A program made the translations under genes and the position numbers. The notes beneath the pieces were generated by a model that was not told where the DNA came from, searched no databases, and saw only the letters and a program-made list of their open reading frames with translations. A stretch of DNA of 18,754 nucleotides, taken from the NCBI GenBank assembly GCA_002887195.1, contig PJAB01000952.1, forward strand, positions 1-18,754. Reading direction: 5' to 3'. Below are positions 8,060-15,503 of this stretch, piece by piece (positions within the stretch are counted from its first letter, which is position 1; each line of letters opens with the position of its first letter). This DNA is from Chrysochromulina parva. Lineage: Eukaryota > Haptophyta > Prymnesiales > Chrysochromulinaceae.

Positions 8060-8866
8060 TCATGCGCGCACGACCACGCCCCAACCCAACCAGCCGCTGA
8101 AGACGTCCGAAATCAAGAGAAGCGCGTGGAAGTCCTCATGCAACGTCCACACGCCCCGCCGATGGTGTGCGAAGACGAGCGGCTCAGTACACCTCTCCCG
8201 GAAATGATCGACGCCGGCCGCGCACAAAAACGCCGAGCCGTAGAGGAAGGGCGTGAGCCACCAGAGCGAGCTATCGAAGCCGAGGGCGCGGCCCGCCACG
8301 ATCTCGATGTACACATAGTACGCCACGCACACGAGCGAGCGCGGCATCGAGTTGCCGGGCAAGTGCTTGTAACCGCGACGGAACTGGATCGCGACGAGTA
8401 GGACGTTGAGTGCTAGCACGGCCGCGCCGAGCATGCAATCGGTCGTCACACCGAGACCACCGGCGTCGGAGAAGGGCAGAATACCTCCGAGAATAGCGAG
8501 CGGCACAAGGCTCACGTCCGCAATCAACGCCATGCGCTCGTGGAAGCCAGTTGGCCAACAGACGAGATGAAAGGAGGCGGAAGCGGCGTACACGACGGCC
8601 TTGCAAGCGACCATCCACACGAGTGCTCCGGGGACGCCAACCATGACCATCGAAAACATCAAGAAGGCTGCGGCAAGCGTGCCGATGCCATGGATCCAAC
8701 CTCGGCATATGGGCTGCTCATTACCGTCGTGGTACTTGGAGCGAGCTCCGAGATGCCACCACCGGAGCGGCGTGTCGCACTGCTCCGGCATGTCGCATGT
8801 CGCACTGCTGCCCTCGCTCCGGCGCCGCGCTCCAATGCTGTCCGCGCTCCGGCGCCGCACTCCCAT
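8060..8866 (-). CDS. PAQR / hemolysin III-like seven-helix membrane protein
   Basis: The product has up to 268 residues and seven hydrophobic segments, as in the progestin/adiponectin receptor and hemolysin III (PAQR) family of membrane proteins with a zinc-dependent hydrolase-like core. Visible hallmarks are RGWIHGIGTL at the first helix, SASFH (the S-x-x-x-H motif) after the second helix, IADVSLV with the conserved Asp in the third, and HEDFHALLLISD (H-x-x-x-H) opening the seventh. These would bind the metal ion. The first 25 residues come from a GC-rich short tandem repeat (GCTCCGGCGCCGC, near 8815-8860), so the Met at 8791 is a good alternative start. Function within the family (receptor, ceramidase-like or other) cannot be told from sequence; hemolytic activity should not be assumed. 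The gene is convergent with POP1. Confidence 0.72.
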   Translation of the reverse strand: MGVRRRSADSIGARRRSEGSSATCDMPEQCDTPLRWWHLGARSKYHDGNEQPICRGWIHGIGTLAAAFLMFSMVMVGVPGALVWMVACKAVVYAASASFHLVCWPTGFHERMALIADVSLVPLAILGGILPFSDAGGLGVTTDCMLGAAVLALNVLLVAIQFRRGYKHLPGNSMPRSLVCVAYYVYIEIVAGRALGFDSSLWWLTPFLYGSAFLCAAGVDHFRERCTEPLVFAHHRRGVWTLHEDFHALLLISDVFSGWLGWGVVVRA

Positions 8867-9405
8867 TGCAACAAGCCCTCTTGGATGTCCAAAGGGTCCC
8901 TAGAGGCAAGAACACAAGCGCGCCGCGAAAACCCCACGCGCTGAGTGCTGTCGTGCAAGCCTGCAACTAATAATCAGCCGAAGTATTTCGGGTTCCTACT
9001 TGGAAGAGTTGAGATCTCGGAGATCTCACCTCCGCCAAATTCCCAACACACTCCGATCGCAATATGCACTCCGGTAAAGACCCTCTGGCCTCTCTGTCGC
9101 GTGGCAAGGCGCACGCTCCATGGCTCCAAGCGGAAGAGCGCGAGTCCTGTGGTGAAAGAAAAACTCTAAGTCAAGTCAAGATTAGGCTTCCGTATGGTTG
9201 TCTGTTGTTTATGTATAGACTTGACTTGAAAAAGGAGAAAAACTCTCTATCCCGCCTTCCAAGCCGGCCGAAGTTCAAGTTCAAGTGTTGAGCCGACCGA
9301 CCGCTCCGCGCCTTGTATGGGGTCATGTAAGGTGTGTGTATACATGTACTAAGAGGCCTTTAAAACGTGTATTAACGTTCACACTCCATCTCCCCAACAA
9401 TCCAG
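8867..9405. promoter_or_regulatory. Divergent intergenic region between PAQR-like and WW-domain genes
   Basis: This 539-base gap separates head-to-head genes and should contain both promoters. It holds a short inverted repeat at 9010-9028 (TGAGATCTC / GAGATCTCA) and a 10-bp perfect inverted repeat at 9171-9180/9220-9229. An A/T-richer stretch with TTTAAAACG lies near 9359, about 45 bases before the WW-gene ATG. No gene is visible. Confidence 0.5.
9158..9246. repeat. Inverted TCAAGTCAAG pair within GAAAAACTCT direct repeats
   Basis: TCAAGTCAAG at 9171-9180 is the exact reverse complement of CTTGACTTGA at 9220-9229, with a 39-base A/T-richer spacer. The pair is bracketed by the direct repeat GAAAAACTCT at 9158-9167 and 9237-9246. 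The unit matches the tracts that precede the FKBP-TPR and POP1 start codons. Confidence 0.8.
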
Positions 9406-11286
9406 ATGGAGACATTTGAAACGCGCTCGTGTATGTCACACACCGCCCTCAGTCCAATCGCCTCCATCTCGCGCCCACCGCGTCCCGGCGGCCTCCGCGC
9501 CAAAGCGCTCGAGATCCGCGCCCGCGCCCGCACTGTGCAGTCGGGTGGTGCTCTGCCATCACTGCCGCCACCGCTGCCCCCACCGCCTCCGCCGCCGAGC
9601 GAGGAAGATGCGACCGCCAAGCTCAAAGCGGCTTTGAAGGCTGAGCTGAAGGCGGAGCTTCTCGCCGAGATGCAGGCGGCACACAAGGCAGCCGTGGATG
9701 AGCCAACCAGCACTGCTGATGACACGGCACAAAAGGCCACCGTGGATGAGCCAACGAACACCGTTTACGACATGGCCCTTGGCAACGAGTCCCCACGGAG
9801 CAGGCGCGCACGCACCCTGTACTGTGCGCATAAGCCTCTGGGCGCGGAGGCACCGAAATCTTACCTCGATGAGCTCAAGGAGGCGATGCTCGCCCGTGCT
9901 AAGCGGCTCGAGGAGGGCTCCCACCAAGCCACGCATGGCGACAATGGTGCCGACACGCACCACCTCAACGATGAGCCAGGCATTGAGCCGGACGGCGGAT
10001 CATGGTGGGCGGTGGCGACCCCGAAAGGGCGCGTCTACTATTGCAACTACGAGACTGAAGAGAGTGCGTGGCAGCTGCCGGCGGGTGCACAGCTCGTGGC
10101 GGATGAGCCGAAGGACGCAGGCAGCGCGGCGCTGGGCGCGCAGAAGGACCATCCTAATATGGACCATCCTAATATGGACCATCCTAATATGGACCATCCC
10201 GATGTGGACCATCTGCATGCGCGCGCCGAGAAGGCGGAGGCAAAGGTGGCCGCGATGCTGGTGAGCCTCGAGCAGAGCGCCAAGGAGCATGCGAGCGAGC
10301 TGCTAGCACACCAGCAGCAGTTGCAGCAGTGCTTGGAACGCGAGACGCAGCGGAAGGCCGAGCTGGCCGAGAAGGCCGAGATTATAGCCGAGATGGCGGA
10401 GCAGCTGGCACAGGTCCGCCGGAATGCTCAAGCGCGTGAGGCGGAGCTTGAGGCGATGCTTGAGGCGGCGAGGGCGGACGCGGAGTCGATCACCTTGGCG
10501 GCCAAGCTGCGTGCCGATGCTGAGGTGCGCGCGGCGGCACGTGCAGCTGCACGCGAGGCGAAGACGCTCGCTAAGGCCGGACAAGCGCCGTCCATGGAGG
10601 CAGCGCCACCGACGGTGGCAGCACCGCTGATTGAGGCAGCGCCCGAGACAGCACCCCAGCTTGGGACGCCGCTGATGGAGGAAGTGCCGCCGACTGAGGC
10701 ACTGCCACTGATAGAGGCAGCACCGCATCCCTCGGATGCGCTCGCGACAGCGCCCAACCCCTCGGAGGCGCTCACGACAGCGCCCAACCCCTCGGAGGCG
10801 CTCACGACAGCGCCCAACCCCTCGGAGGCGCTCACGACAGCGCCCAACCCCTCGGAGGCGCTTATGGAGGTCTTCTTCGACGATCACGACGGCGAGGGCA
10901 TGCACGACGAAACGGACGAAACGGACGAAGCGGAGCGCGTCCACGACGCCGCGATGGCCCACGTGGTCGGCGAGGCGGCTGCCATGGCGCCCGCGCTGCC
11001 TGCACTGCCATCGCTCGTGGCGTCCGCCGCCACGCTGCCGTCGCTCCCACGCCCTCTTGCCTCGGCCAGCACCGGCGCCCACAACGGCGCTCACAACGGC
11101 CCCAGTACCAGAGCCCAGGGCGGCGCTCCAAAGCGATTCCGCAGCCCGAGCCCGATGCACATGGTGGTTGGCGGGCTCCTCCGCGCCACGTCGCTAAGCG
11201 TGCTTGCCGTGAGCGGTCCGCCGTCTCGCAAACGGCGAGGAAGTGAAGTGACGACTCACACGTCTGAATATGAGTGCCATCTTTGA
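9406..11286 (+). CDS. WW-domain, coiled-coil, repeat-rich protein
   Basis: The 626-residue product is not a family I can name. Visible parts in order: a basic N-terminus; a polyproline run at about 53-64; an Ala/Lys/Glu helical stretch (70-98) with a near-duplicate VDEPT segment; one WW domain at about 199-226 (GSWWAVATPKGRVYYCNY, second Trp 222, Pro 225) that would bind proline-rich ligands; a DHPNM pentapeptide repeat (248-266); a long charged coiled coil (about 270-390); a Pro/Ala-rich region with four NPSEALTTAP repeats (about 445-485); DETDETDE (about 500-507); GAHNGAHN; and an RS-like basic end (KRFRSPSPMH) that could serve as nuclear localisation. A WW domain plus coiled coil plus RSP tail suggests a nuclear scaffold, for instance in RNA processing, but this is inference only. 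The next gene lies about 400 bases downstream on the same strand. Confidence 0.75.
   Translation: METFETRSCMSHTALSPIASISRPPRPGGLRAKALEIRARARTVQSGGALPSLPPPLPPPPPPPSEEDATAKLKAALKAELKAELLAEMQAAHKAAVDEPTSTADDTAQKATVDEPTNTVYDMALGNESPRSRRARTLYCAHKPLGAEAPKSYLDELKEAMLARAKRLEEGSHQATHGDNGADTHHLNDEPGIEPDGGSWWAVATPKGRVYYCNYETEESAWQLPAGAQLVADEPKDAGSAALGAQKDHPNMDHPNMDHPNMDHPDVDHLHARAEKAEAKVAAMLVSLEQSAKEHASELLAHQQQLQQCLERETQRKAELAEKAEIIAEMAEQLAQVRRNAQAREAELEAMLEAARADAESITLAAKLRADAEVRAAARAAAREAKTLAKAGQAPSMEAAPPTVAAPLIEAAPETAPQLGTPLMEEVPPTEALPLIEAAPHPSDALATAPNPSEALTTAPNPSEALTTAPNPSEALTTAPNPSEALMEVFFDDHDGEGMHDETDETDEAERVHDAAMAHVVGEAAAMAPALPALPSLVASAATLPSLPRPLASASTGAHNGAHNGPSTRAQGGAPKRFRSPSPMHMVVGGLLRATSLSVLAVSGPPSRKRRGSEVTTHTSEYECHL
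10149..10208 (+). repeat. 15-bp tandem repeat in the WW-domain gene
   Basis: The unit CATCCTAATATGGAC is repeated about four times, the last copy diverged (CATCCCGATGTGGAC). It is read as HPNMD and lies between the WW domain and the coiled coil. Confidence 0.9.
10737..10860 (+). repeat. 30-bp tandem repeat in the WW-domain gene
   Basis: About four units, mostly identical, encode TAPNPSEALT. Each unit contains both GCGCTCACG and AGCGCCCAAC, words related to the 12-bp repeat found in POP1 and in the NADAR-FHA-RRM gene. Confidence 0.9.
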
Positions 11287-11689
11287 CGCGCCCCGACGCA
11301 CGTGCGCCTCGCCCTCGGGAACACGAGTGCCACGTGAGTGAGTACGGCTGTACGGCGTAACACACGGACCGGACGGAGCCCTTTCGGCAACTTTCGGCAA
11401 CGCGCAGCACACCACGTGCGCGCAAGGCCAAGGGGCCGGGACCGAAAAAGTACATAGCTGCATGGCGGTATTATAATACGGTATTAGCTTCGGGGGCCCC
11501 ACAGCCCACACGCACACCCGAGTTCCGTCTGCGCACTGCCCACTGCCCACTGCGGATGAACGGTTTTCGGTAATTTCCGGGTATTTGCGATGGATCACAG
11601 ATAGCTCTCATGTGCGATTTTGAGAAAGGGTCAGTTGAATCGACACACATGGCGATTTTTGTATTATATTGCTGTGATCAGAGTTGACG
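11287..11689. other. Spacer between WW-domain and NADAR-FHA-RRM genes
   Basis: This stretch should hold the 3' UTR of the WW-domain gene and the promoter of the next gene. CTTTCGGCAA is repeated in tandem near 11380-11400 and CACTGCCCACTGC near 11535-11553. An A/T-rich GTATTATATT at 11661-11670 is TATA-like but lies only about 20 bases before the ATG, so it may instead be leader sequence. I see no gene. Confidence 0.45.
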
Positions 11690-13310
11690 ATGACAGCAAG
11701 GCAGGATGCAGAGCGCCTCATCGCCGTCCAGGCGGAGGTTATCGCGCTCAAGCGCAAGGCTGCAGCATGGGGCGCCAACGAGGACGAGGAGACGATCTCA
11801 GCCTTCATCGGTCGGTGGGAGGCTCTCGCTAACTGGTTCCAGAGTGCGGTCTTCTACGAGGGTGAGCGGTACCCGAGCGTCGAGCACGCCTTCCAGGCGG
11901 CCAAGGCGGGTGCCGACGCCGTCGCGGCCAAGGCCATCCGCGAGGCTGCGACACCCAAGCTCGCGCACGAGCTCGGCCGCAAGCTGCCGCTACCCGTCGA
12001 CTGGGAGCGCCGCAAGCGGCCGCTGATGCAAGCGCTGCTGAGGGACAAGTTTCGGCGCGACAGCGCGCTGCACGAGCGGCTGCTGCGCACGGACAACAGG
12101 AATCTGATCGCCGGCAACGACTGGGGCGAAACCTTCTGGGGCGTGAGTGGCGGGCGCGGCGCCAACGAACTCGGCAAGGCGCTCATGGCCGTGCGCGACG
12201 AGGCACGGGCGGGTACCGACCTCGAGGCGTGGCTGGCGGCTGCGTTCCCGCTCGCGAGGGCCGAGGACGCGGACGCGACACTCGCACTCCAGGTACACAA
12301 GGGCGGCGCACTCGTCGAGAGCCTGCCGCTCGGCACAGCGTCCAAGGCGCTCGTGGGAAAGCACTCGAGCTGTGACGTGCAGCTCGATCACCCCTCGATC
12401 TCCCGACGGCACGCGGCGATCGTACGGCATCAGGACGGGAGGCTGCTGCTCGTCGACCTCGCGTCCAAGGCGGGCGTCACGCTCGACGGCAAACGCGTGC
12501 CACCGCTCGTGGGTGTGCGCCTCTCCCAGGGCAGCACGATCGTTTTCGGAGGCTCCTCGCGTTCCCATTTAGTGCAGCTCGAGAACATCGACGTTCTCTC
12601 GAGGCTCGAGGCACAGCGCGCGGCGCTCCAGCACGAGATCGCGACGCTCGAGGCCGAGGCGGGCGACGCCACATGCCTGTACGGCCTGCTGCCTGCTGAG
12701 AAGCGCCTCGACAGCAATAAGACGTGCTGCTACCTGGGCAACATGCCATTTGATGCCACGGCACAGGGTCTCTCTGAATGGCTCTCGACCAAAGGTTTCC
12801 ATGTCGACCCGAGCGCGTGCCGGCTGCCCACCGACAAGGCGACAGGCGAGCCACGCGGCTTCGCCTTCGTCGAATTTGGCGACGCACAGGCCGCCTTCGC
12901 GGCGAGCAAGGCGCTCCACGACGAGATCTTCGAAGGGCGCTCCGTGAAGGCAGATGTCGCACAGGGCAGCGGCGGTGGCGGCGGTGGCGGCAAGGGCGGC
13001 GGCGGCAAGGGCGGCGGCGGCAAGGGCGCTGGCGACAGGGGCGCTGGCGGCTACGGCGCTGGCGGCAAGGGCGGCGCTTACGGTGGCGGCTCGGGCTCAG
13101 GCACCAGCGGTGCAGGCCGCGGGGTCAGCGCTGTGATGGGCGGATCCACCGGCGGCGGCCGCGGGGACAGCGCCCATCACAGCGCCCATCACAGCGCCCA
13201 TCACAGCGCCCATCACAGCGCCCATCACAGCGGCGGTGGCTCCACCGGCGGCGGCCGCGGGGACAGCGCCCATCACAGCGCCCATCGTTTCGTCACGCAT
13301 CACCTTAGTA

Positions 13311-13341
<31 letters not shown>

Positions 13342-13444
13342 ATACGACGAAGGGCGCAGAGACCGTCATGAGGAGGACGAGCGGCGCAGAGACCGCCATG
13401 AGGATGACGAGCGGCGGCACCGACGAGATCGAGATCGAGATTGA
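11690..13444 (+). CDS. NADAR-FHA-RRM fusion protein with Gly/His-rich and RD-rich tail
   Basis: The 584-residue product joins three recognisable domains. Residues about 45-172 form a NADAR (YbiA/DUF1768-like) domain: FYEGERYPSVEHAFQAAK and GNDWGETFWGVSGGRGANEL followed by GKALMAVRDE match the family ends. NADAR proteins are N-glycosidases acting on ADP-ribose-type or riboflavin-intermediate substrates. Residues about 199-298 are an FHA phosphothreonine-binding domain (LVGKHSSCDVQLDHPSISRR then HAAI, with the G-K, S and R-R-H positions kept). A short coiled linker precedes an RRM at about 345-425 with both RNP motifs (CYLGNMP and GFAFVEF). The rest is Gly-rich, then SAHH repeats, then an R/D/E/H tail like that of splicing factors. 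The start is the first ATG; two codons upstream is a non-ATG. A role linking (ADP-ribosyl) nucleotide chemistry to RNA and phospho-signalling is inference. Confidence 0.88.
12966..13345 (+). repeat. GGC-rich and 12-bp CAGCGCCCATCA repeats in the fusion gene
   Basis: GGC/GGCAAG triplet-type repeats at about 12966-13080 and 13310-13340 encode the Gly-rich part. Tandem AGCGCCCATCAC units at 13169-13229 encode SAHH repeats. A larger 45-bp direct repeat (13145-13189 and 13241-13285, 96 bp apart, starting TCCACCGGCGGCGG) shows a further duplication of the block. Confidence 0.9.
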
Positions 13445-13851
13445 GATTGAGATCTTTCGCCTCGGCGCGATGGAACGGCAGTACGGCACGGACTGTGTCA
13501 TTTCCAACTCAGGACGCGCGACGCGCGTGTGGTCTGTGGATAGAGATGTTCGCATCTTCGGTGAATCCCTACAGGGGGCTGTGTATTTCGTATTTCGCTA
13601 GTTATTATTCCATATAACGCCCTGTGAGCCCAGGTCGGGGACTGTGGGTGCACACTCCACAGCCTCCCGCCCGGCCAACCTCTCGGATAACGTACCGTTC
13701 GGCCTCATGCTCATCGGTCGGCCTTGAAGTCGGCCTCCGCCTGATGAGCCCTGACTGCCCACGTGGCCTCCGCCTTGGCGGCCTTGAGCGAGTAACTAAG
13801 CGCAGCGCCGAGAGCTACACGAGCATCAGCTCATCACGGACTCATACGTTC
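13445..13851. other. Convergent intergenic region after the NADAR-FHA-RRM gene
   Basis: The open frame ends within a GAGATC/GAGATT hexamer tract (13425-13453). Further on, GCTCATC at about 13709 and GATGAGC at about 13742 form a 7-bp inverted repeat around GGCCTCCGCCT-type repeats. The stretch should hold two 3' UTRs. No gene or clear polyadenylation signal is visible. Confidence 0.45.
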
Positions 13852-14424
13852 TCAACTCCAACGCCCCGCATCCGTCGGCCATTTGTTGAGCGACTTGCTG
13901 CCGCTGCGCTCAGCGTCGACGAATGCCAGCTCTTGGCCAGCCTCGTCGATGACCACCAGTGCTGGCACGCCGCTGCGCCGTCCAGTGCCCAGCTTGCCCT
14001 GCTCGACACCTGCCCACACTTTATACTTGGCTTTCAGAGTGTCGCGGACGCTGCCATCATACTCAACGTGAGGCATCTTTAAAGCACGAGCCCGCTTGCC
14101 AGCGTCGGCCGCTGAACGGTCGGAAGAGACCATGACGCACAGCACCGGGTTTCCTGATTCCTCGGCCGCTGCGCGGTACTTTTCAAGAGCAGGCTCAAAG
14201 TCGAGGCACATCGGGCACCATCCCGCTGTGAAGTAGAGTGCCACCCGCTTCCCTCTTGCCATCGATGGTAGATTGACGGGCTGGCCCGATATGTCTTTTA
14301 CGGGCAGTTCGGACATGGTGAGCTGCATCTTTGTTGTCAAGGTACGGTGCCGCATAACACTATAGCGGCCCATCGGACGCACCGCGCAGGCTGAGTACAC
14401 CACAAGAGCGGCGGTGACGAGCAT
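13852..14424 (-). CDS. Tryparedoxin/nucleoredoxin-like thioredoxin-fold protein
   Basis: The product of up to 190 residues has a thioredoxin fold: VALYFTAGWCPMCLDFEPAL (61-80) carries the redox pair Cys70 and Cys73 in WCPMC, where nucleoredoxins and tryparedoxins have WCPPC, and SGVPALVVID (151-160) holds the cis-proline at 154. It should reduce or isomerise disulfides using an upstream thiol donor. The first 15-17 residues (MLVTAALVVYSACAV) are hydrophobic and could be a signal or plastid-type leader; Met18, 24, 33 and 37 are alternative starts that would give a cytosolic protein. It is divergent from the TPR gene, with 155 bases between start codons, suggesting shared promoter sequence. Confidence 0.82.
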   Translation of the reverse strand: MLVTAALVVYSACAVRPMGRYSVMRHRTLTTKMQLTMSELPVKDISGQPVNLPSMARGKRVALYFTAGWCPMCLDFEPALEKYRAAAEESGNPVLCVMVSSDRSAADAGKRARALKMPHVEYDGSVRDTLKAKYKVWAGVEQGKLGTGRRSGVPALVVIDEAGQELAFVDAERSGSKSLNKWPTDAGRWS

Positions 14425-14579
14425 GGGAACTCAAACTTGTACCCGGTACACCGCTTCGTGAGTTCGTCAAATCCTGTCATACTTGTGCCACCAAGCGATC
14501 CACCTTCAGCGTTTCATGCTTGTTTTGACGAAACTTCTTCACTACGTGGACGCGAAGAGCGCGATCACCTGGGCCCTCT
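14425..14579. promoter_or_regulatory. Short divergent promoter region between Trx-like and TPR genes
   Basis: Only 155 bases (188 if the TPR protein starts at 14613) separate two head-to-head start codons, so the sequence probably acts as a bidirectional promoter. It contains TTTTGACGAAACTTC near 14524-14538 but no obvious TATA box. Confidence 0.5.
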
Positions 14580-15308
14580 GTGCCTTGCCGCCTTGAGGCG
14601 AGCGCCACCTCAATGGAGCGTGTCGAGGAGCTCAAATCAGCCGCAAACTTGGCAATAACCAAGTCGGACTTTGCCGTTGCCGCGCAGAACCTGACCGAGG
14701 CGATTGCGCTTGCGCCCAAACAGAAGGAGCTCTACAGCAATCGGGCGTTTGTCTTATCCGCTCTCGGCAAGCACGAGGAGGCGCTCGCAGACGCCAAGCA
14801 CTGCATCGCGTCGCCCACCTTCTCAAAGGGCTATTTGCGCGCAGGCCGCGCACTCATCGGCCTTGGCCGCTGGGCGGAGGCGGTCGACCTCCTCGAGGAT
14901 GCGTCAGATCGCATGCCCCAGGACTACTCGCTGCAGGAAGCGCTTGGTGATGCAATTGCGGGCGTGGACGCCGCGCCGATAGCGCTCGCCTCGTCCTGCA
15001 CCCAGCTACACTCTACCGCCGCCAAGGATGGTGGCCTGAGCTCCTCCTACTACTACGCTGCGGTGGGCGAGTTGCAGCGCAAGCTGCCTGTAGCGCTGCC
15101 GCCAAAGATTGACAACAACAGCAGCGGAGGACTTGCCGACGTGAAGGCTGTTGCTAACGGTGCCATCCGCGAGGACATAGACCGCAAAGGCTCCGACAGC
15201 TATTACTACGCGCACGACCGAAAGATCGACTACACGGTTCCGACGGTTCCGATGCGGCTCCATCCGGATGGAAGCCTCACGCCGTGGGCACAAGCGGAAA
15301 GTAGATGA
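14580..15308 (+). CDS. Small TPR protein with two C-terminal SYYYA motifs
   Basis: The product has 242 residues from this ATG, or 231 from Met12 at 14613 (MERVEELKSAANLAITKSD), which is the more typical beginning for a TPR protein. Residues about 16-116 hold three TPR repeats (ALGKHEEALADAKHCI and GLGRWAEAVDLLEDA are typical), resembling the TPR blocks of Hsp70/Hsp90 co-chaperones. The remainder has no domain I know, but carries the motif SSSYYYA (154-160) and again SDSYYYA (205-211), each followed after about 8-12 residues by a Val/Leu-Pro-rich segment. It probably mediates protein-protein contacts, perhaps with a chaperone. It ends 195 bases from the convergent selenoprotein-like gene. Confidence 0.8.
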   Translation: MPCRLEASATSMERVEELKSAANLAITKSDFAVAAQNLTEAIALAPKQKELYSNRAFVLSALGKHEEALADAKHCIASPTFSKGYLRAGRALIGLGRWAEAVDLLEDASDRMPQDYSLQEALGDAIAGVDAAPIALASSCTQLHSTAAKDGGLSSSYYYAAVGELQRKLPVALPPKIDNNSSGGLADVKAVANGAIREDIDRKGSDSYYYAHDRKIDYTVPTVPMRLHPDGSLTPWAQAESR

Positions 15309-15373
15309 GAGGTATAGGTGTCAAAAATAGGTTTCATCCATAGGAGTGTGGTAACGGCTACGCCAACGAGCTA

Positions 15374-15452
15374 CAATCTCTCAGCCGCGGGCCACCGGCA
15401 CCTGGGGTGTGCCGTTGTACGGCCCACAGCGTCATGTACGCAGCCAGATTGG
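15374..15452 (-). promoter_or_regulatory. Candidate SECIS element (form II-like)
   Basis: On the minus strand, about 50 bases past the stop of the SelU-like gene, ATGAC (ATGA at 15435-15432) and TGAG (15383-15380) can form the tandem G.A quartet of a eukaryotic SECIS. Between them GCTGTGGGCCG pairs with TGGCCCGCGGC over 11 bp (three wobbles), plus one possible U.G. Next comes a 5'-side internal loop containing the conserved AA (15416-15415), then an upper stem CGGCA/TGCCG closed by a 9-base loop, as in form II elements. Below the quartet, CAATCT can pair with AGATTG. The quartet-to-AA distance of 15 bases is somewhat longer than usual. No folding was run. Confidence 0.7.
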
Positions 15453-15503
15453 CGTGGAGACGTCGGCGGCTCCACAGCATTCGCGCATCCGACGGAATGC
15501 TCG

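Noticed and set aside
8060..8866. Hemolysin toxin
   Set aside because: The hemolysin III name is historical for the PAQR family; the sequence shows only a seven-helix membrane protein with family metal-site motifs and gives no support for a toxin role.
10303..11160. 285-residue minus-strand frame opposite the WW-domain gene
   Set aside because: Its repeats are only the complement of the tandem repeats in the plus-strand gene, and the plus frame has a clear WW domain.
13169..13285. CRISPR-like array from the regularly repeated units
   Set aside because: Units are 12 bp, contiguous without unique spacers, and in frame within a coding sequence; this is a minisatellite in a eukaryotic gene.
12778..13308. 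Arg/Gln-rich frame overlapping the RRM part of the fusion gene
   Set aside because: It is a frame-shifted reading of the RRM and Gly/His repeats; the conserved domains are all in the other frame.
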